Position numbers and translations under genes: made by a program. From Tannerella sp. (GTDB lineage Bacteria > Bacteroidota > Bacteroidia > Bacteroidales > Tannerellaceae): DNA of 9,886 bases. The DNA lies in NCBI GenBank assembly GCA_031289515.1, contig JAITPH010000242.1, forward strand, positions 1 through 9,886, written 5' to 3'. Under the pieces are notes generated by a model. The model had not been told where the DNA came from, searched no databases, and saw only the letters and a list, made by a program, of their open reading frames with translations. Every line of letters begins with the position of its first letter. Position 1 is the first letter of the stretch. Of the stretch, positions 7,813-9,886 are shown piece by piece.

Positions 7813-7851
7813 GAATTTTTTTATATACAGCTATTCTTTCGAAAAAAATTC
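7813..7851. terminator. AT-rich inverted repeat after typA, possible terminator
   Basis: GAATTTTTTT at 7813-7822 and AAAAAAATTC at 7842-7851 form a perfect 10-bp inverted repeat around a 19-nt loop. It begins directly after the typA stop codon (7852-7854) and reaches to 3 bp from the -7 box of the btu promoter. It could end typA transcription, although the stem is almost all A-U and would be weak. It could equally be a protein-binding or promoter-bending element. Confidence 0.35.
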
Positions 7852-9648
7852 TTAGCGACCTTGACGTTTGCGTTCCATTTCGTCAAGAATTGTTTTGCGC
7901 ATACGCATGAAATGCGGCGTTATTTCTACGTATTCGTCTACCTTGATATATTCGAGCGCATCTTCAAGGCTGAATATAATCGGAGGCGCCAACGACGTCT
8001 TCTCGTCCGACCCCGATGCGCGCATATTCGTCAGTTTCTTCGATTTTGTGACGTTAACTACCAGATCGCTGTCTTTCGTATGCTCGCCGACCACCTGTCC
8101 GGCATATACTTCTTCGCCCGGAGCGATAAAGAAACGTCCGCGCGATTGCAGATTGTTAAGTGCGTAAGCGAAAGCCGTTCCCGTCTCCATAGCAATAATA
8201 GAGCCGTTCTGCCGACGCTCGATTTCGCCTTTCCACGGCTGAAATTCGAGGAAACGGTGCGCCATGATTGCCTCGCCGGCGGAGAGCGTCAAAACGAGAT
8301 TGTTCAATCCTATAATGCCGCGCGAAGGTATGTTGAACTCCAGAAACGTCCGTTCGTTTTTGCTTTCCATTATCGTCATCTCGCCTCTGCGCTTCGTCAC
8401 CACGTCGATTATGCGGCTTGCGCACTCGTCGGGCAAATTGATGGAAAGGCTCTCGACAGGCTCGCATTTTACGCCGTCAAGCTCTTTTATGATAACCTGC
8501 GGCTGCCCTACCTGCAACTCGTATCCTTCGCGCCTCATAGTCTCGATAAGCACCGACAGATGCAGCACGCCGCGACCGAAGACGTTCCACGAATCGGCGG
8601 AACCGGTAGGCTCGACGCGCAAGGCGAGATTCTTGTCAAGTTCCCGCTCCAAACGCTCGAAAATATGACGCGAAGTTACATATTTACCGTCTTTTCCGAA
8701 GAACGGCGAATTGTTTATGGTAATCAGCATCGACATGGTAGGCTCGTCGATAGCTATCGTGGGCAACGGCTCAGGCGTGTTTATATCGGCTATGGTCTCC
8801 CCTATTTCAAACGATTCGATACCTATCAGAGCGCAAATATCTCCGGACGGAACAGAATCGACTTTCTTGCGCCCCAAGCCTTCGAATACATCTATTTCCT
8901 TGATTTTCGACCGTGTCATCGTGCCGTCGCGTTTGCAAAGAGCTACGTCCTGCCCCTCGCGAAGCGCTCCCCTGTGTATGCGACCTACTGCGATACGACC
9001 TAAATAATTGGAGTAATCGAGCGATGTGATAAGCATCTGAGCCGGTCCTTCAAGCGTTATCGGCTCCGGTATGTGTTCGATGATGTCATCAAGCAGCATA
9101 AAAATATTATCGGTGGGTTTCTGCCAGTCGCGCGACATCCAGCCCTGTTTTGCCGAACCGTATATCGTCGGAAAATCGAGCTGCTCTTCCGTTGCGTCGA
9201 GGCTGAACATAAGATCGAAAACCATTTCCTGTACCTCCGAAGGACGACAGTTGGGCTTGTCTACCTTGTTAATCACGACGATGGGCTTCAGTCCTATCTG
9301 AATGGCTTTCTGCAACACAAAACGTGTCTGCGGCATAGGTCCTTCAAAAGCATCGACGAGCAACAGGCATCCGTCGGCCATGTTAAGCACGCGCTCGACC
9401 TCGCCTCCGAAATCGGCATGACCGGGAGTATCTATGATATTTATCTTGTAATCCTTATAATTGATGGAAACGTTCTTTGCAAGGATAGTTATGCCTCTTT
9501 CACGTTCCAAATCGTTACTGTCAAGAAACTGATCCGGCTCTGCTTGCCCCTCGCGGAATAGCTTTCCGGCTAATAACATCTTGTCGACCAACGTAGTCTT
9601 ACCATGATCAACATGTGCTATAATCGCTATATTTCTAATTTTCTGCAT
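7852..9648 (-). CDS. typA: TypA/BipA ribosome-associated translational GTPase
   Basis: A 598-residue cytosolic GTPase of the elongation-factor family. BipA binds the 70S ribosome and supports 50S assembly and growth under stress or low temperature. The GTP-binding motifs are all present: G1 HVDHGKTT (12-19), G2 RGIT (51-54), G3 DTPGH (73-77), G4 NKVD (127-130) and G5 SAK (165-167). A beta-barrel domain II, EF-G-like domains III and V, and the BipA-specific C-terminal domain follow, the last including PSRGIIGLNN, GRFFIAPGEEVYAGQVVGEH and a basic tail ending KRQGR. Length fits the family (about 600-610 residues). ATG 9648 is chosen because homology starts at MQKIRNIAIIAH and the promoter lies just upstream. 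The frame stays open a further 79 codons upstream into the remnant of another gene, which is not part of TypA. Confidence 0.96.
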   Translation of the reverse strand: MQKIRNIAIIAHVDHGKTTLVDKMLLAGKLFREGQAEPDQFLDSNDLERERGITILAKNVSINYKDYKINIIDTPGHADFGGEVERVLNMADGCLLLVDAFEGPMPQTRFVLQKAIQIGLKPIVVINKVDKPNCRPSEVQEMVFDLMFSLDATEEQLDFPTIYGSAKQGWMSRDWQKPTDNIFMLLDDIIEHIPEPITLEGPAQMLITSLDYSNYLGRIAVGRIHRGALREGQDVALCKRDGTMTRSKIKEIDVFEGLGRKKVDSVPSGDICALIGIESFEIGETIADINTPEPLPTIAIDEPTMSMLITINNSPFFGKDGKYVTSRHIFERLERELDKNLALRVEPTGSADSWNVFGRGVLHLSVLIETMRREGYELQVGQPQVIIKELDGVKCEPVESLSINLPDECASRIIDVVTKRRGEMTIMESKNERTFLEFNIPSRGIIGLNNLVLTLSAGEAIMAHRFLEFQPWKGEIERRQNGSIIAMETGTAFAYALNNLQSRGRFFIAPGEEVYAGQVVGEHTKDSDLVVNVTKSKKLTNMRASGSDEKTSLAPPIIFSLEDALEYIKVDEYVEITPHFMRMRKTILDEMERKRQGR

Positions 9649-9671
9649 ATAATTTTGAATCTTTGAGCGCG

Positions 9672-9703
9672 CAAAGGTAGACATTTTAATACAAAAAACC
9701 AAA
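9672..9703 (-). promoter_or_regulatory. typA promoter (-33 TTTG, -7 TACCTTTG)
   Basis: On the minus strand TTTG (9703-9700) and TACCTTTG (9679-9672) are separated by 20 nt, the spacing expected of a Bacteroidota housekeeping promoter. The start of transcription would be near 9667-9663, giving a leader of about 15-20 nt before ATG 9648. The -33 element lies within the last codons of the upstream ATPase remnant. Confidence 0.75.
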
Positions 9704-9886
9704 CATCCATAAAGGGATTTTATTGTCAAAGCCATATTCGATATTGTCGGCGGCGATATAGGCGTCCGTCGCACGATATTCAAATATTCCCGAAACGACA
9801 GTCCCTGCATTTCGTAGACGACGGCTCGACGGCTCAAGTCGGCGCGTGCATTGAGAATTTCGAGCAACGACGAACCGGTAAAAACA
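9686..9886 (-). pseudogene. AAA_14/DUF4143 ATPase remnant with internal deletion, partial at window edge
   Basis: Reading leftwards from the window end, one frame encodes VFTGSSLLEILNARAD and then EMQGLSFREYLNIV, down to about 9772. This is the region after the Walker B motif of AAA_14-type ATPases, where TGSS and LSFREYL are typical. A different frame then encodes AYIAADNIEYG and the tail IPLWMFGFLY, with a TAA at 9688-9686. That is the usual C-terminus of Bacteroidota AAA_14/DUF4143 proteins. The long DUF4143 portion that should lie between them is missing, and the two parts are out of frame, so the gene is broken by a deletion near 9760-9777. The N-terminal part lies beyond the window. In intact form these proteins are ATPases of poorly understood role, common as multi-copy families. 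The family assignment is from memory of motifs. Confidence 0.7.

Noticed and set aside
7861..9003. A 380-codon open frame on the + strand
   Set aside because: It is antisense to typA, whose GTPase motifs are unmistakable. The translated protein shows no domain or signal, and such shadow frames are common opposite GC-rich third positions.
9661..9676. Short inverted repeat CTTTG...CAAAG at the typA promoter
   Set aside because: The arms are only 5 bp and one is part of the -7 box itself, so it is most likely coincidental.
9649..9867. N-terminal extension of TypA by 73 residues
   Set aside because: The extension encodes ATPase-like residues (LNARADLSRRAVVYEMQ) and crosses the typA promoter. 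The BipA homology starts at ATG 9648, and the open frame is a chance read-through of the pseudogene.

Overview
The window looks like chromosomal DNA from a member of the Bacteroidota, most likely Bacteroidales. The evidence is three Bacteroidota-type -7 promoter boxes (TAnnTTTG), the near absence of Shine-Dalgarno sequences, a DUF4491 membrane protein, a BtuG-type beta-propeller lipoprotein with an acidic stretch after the lipid-bearing Cys, and an AAA_14-family ATPase remnant ending in the typical IPLWMFGFLY tail. No genus can be named from the sequence alone.

Left part (about 16-3318, + strand): a promoter, then three tightly spaced genes. These are thrH (HAD-family phosphoserine phosphatase / homoserine phosphotransferase), a TonB-dependent outer-membrane receptor of unknown substrate, and a small three-helix DUF4491 membrane protein. 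Gaps of 3 and 22 nt suggest one transcript.

Centre (about 3315-7809, - strand): a vitamin B12 uptake operon. Reading leftwards it has a -7 promoter box, a cobalamin riboswitch with a clear B12 box and GCCACTG element, btuB (TonB-dependent transporter), btuG (surface beta-propeller lipoprotein that captures B12) and btuF (periplasmic-side B12-binding lipoprotein). btuG and btuF overlap by ATGA. The inner-membrane permease and ATPase (btuC, btuD) are absent; btuF ends against the convergent DUF4491 gene, with the two stop codons interlocked in TTAA. The inferred route is capture of corrinoid at the cell surface by BtuG, transport across the outer membrane by BtuB, and handover to BtuF for an ABC permease encoded elsewhere.

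Right part (7852-9886, - strand): typA/bipA, a translational GTPase, with its own well-formed promoter (-33 TTTG, 20-nt spacer, -7 TACCTTTG). Upstream of it is the remnant of an AAA_14/DUF4143 ATPase: a middle segment and the extreme C-terminus are joined in different frames, so a large internal part is missing. The typA promoter overlaps the 3' end of this remnant.

Most of the window is recognisable biology. The points most worth a second look are the decayed ATPase upstream of typA, the hairpin that shares bases with the B12 box, the btu operon without btuCD, and the association of thrH with an unassigned TonB receptor. I see no tRNA, rRNA, CRISPR array, insertion sequence or origin.
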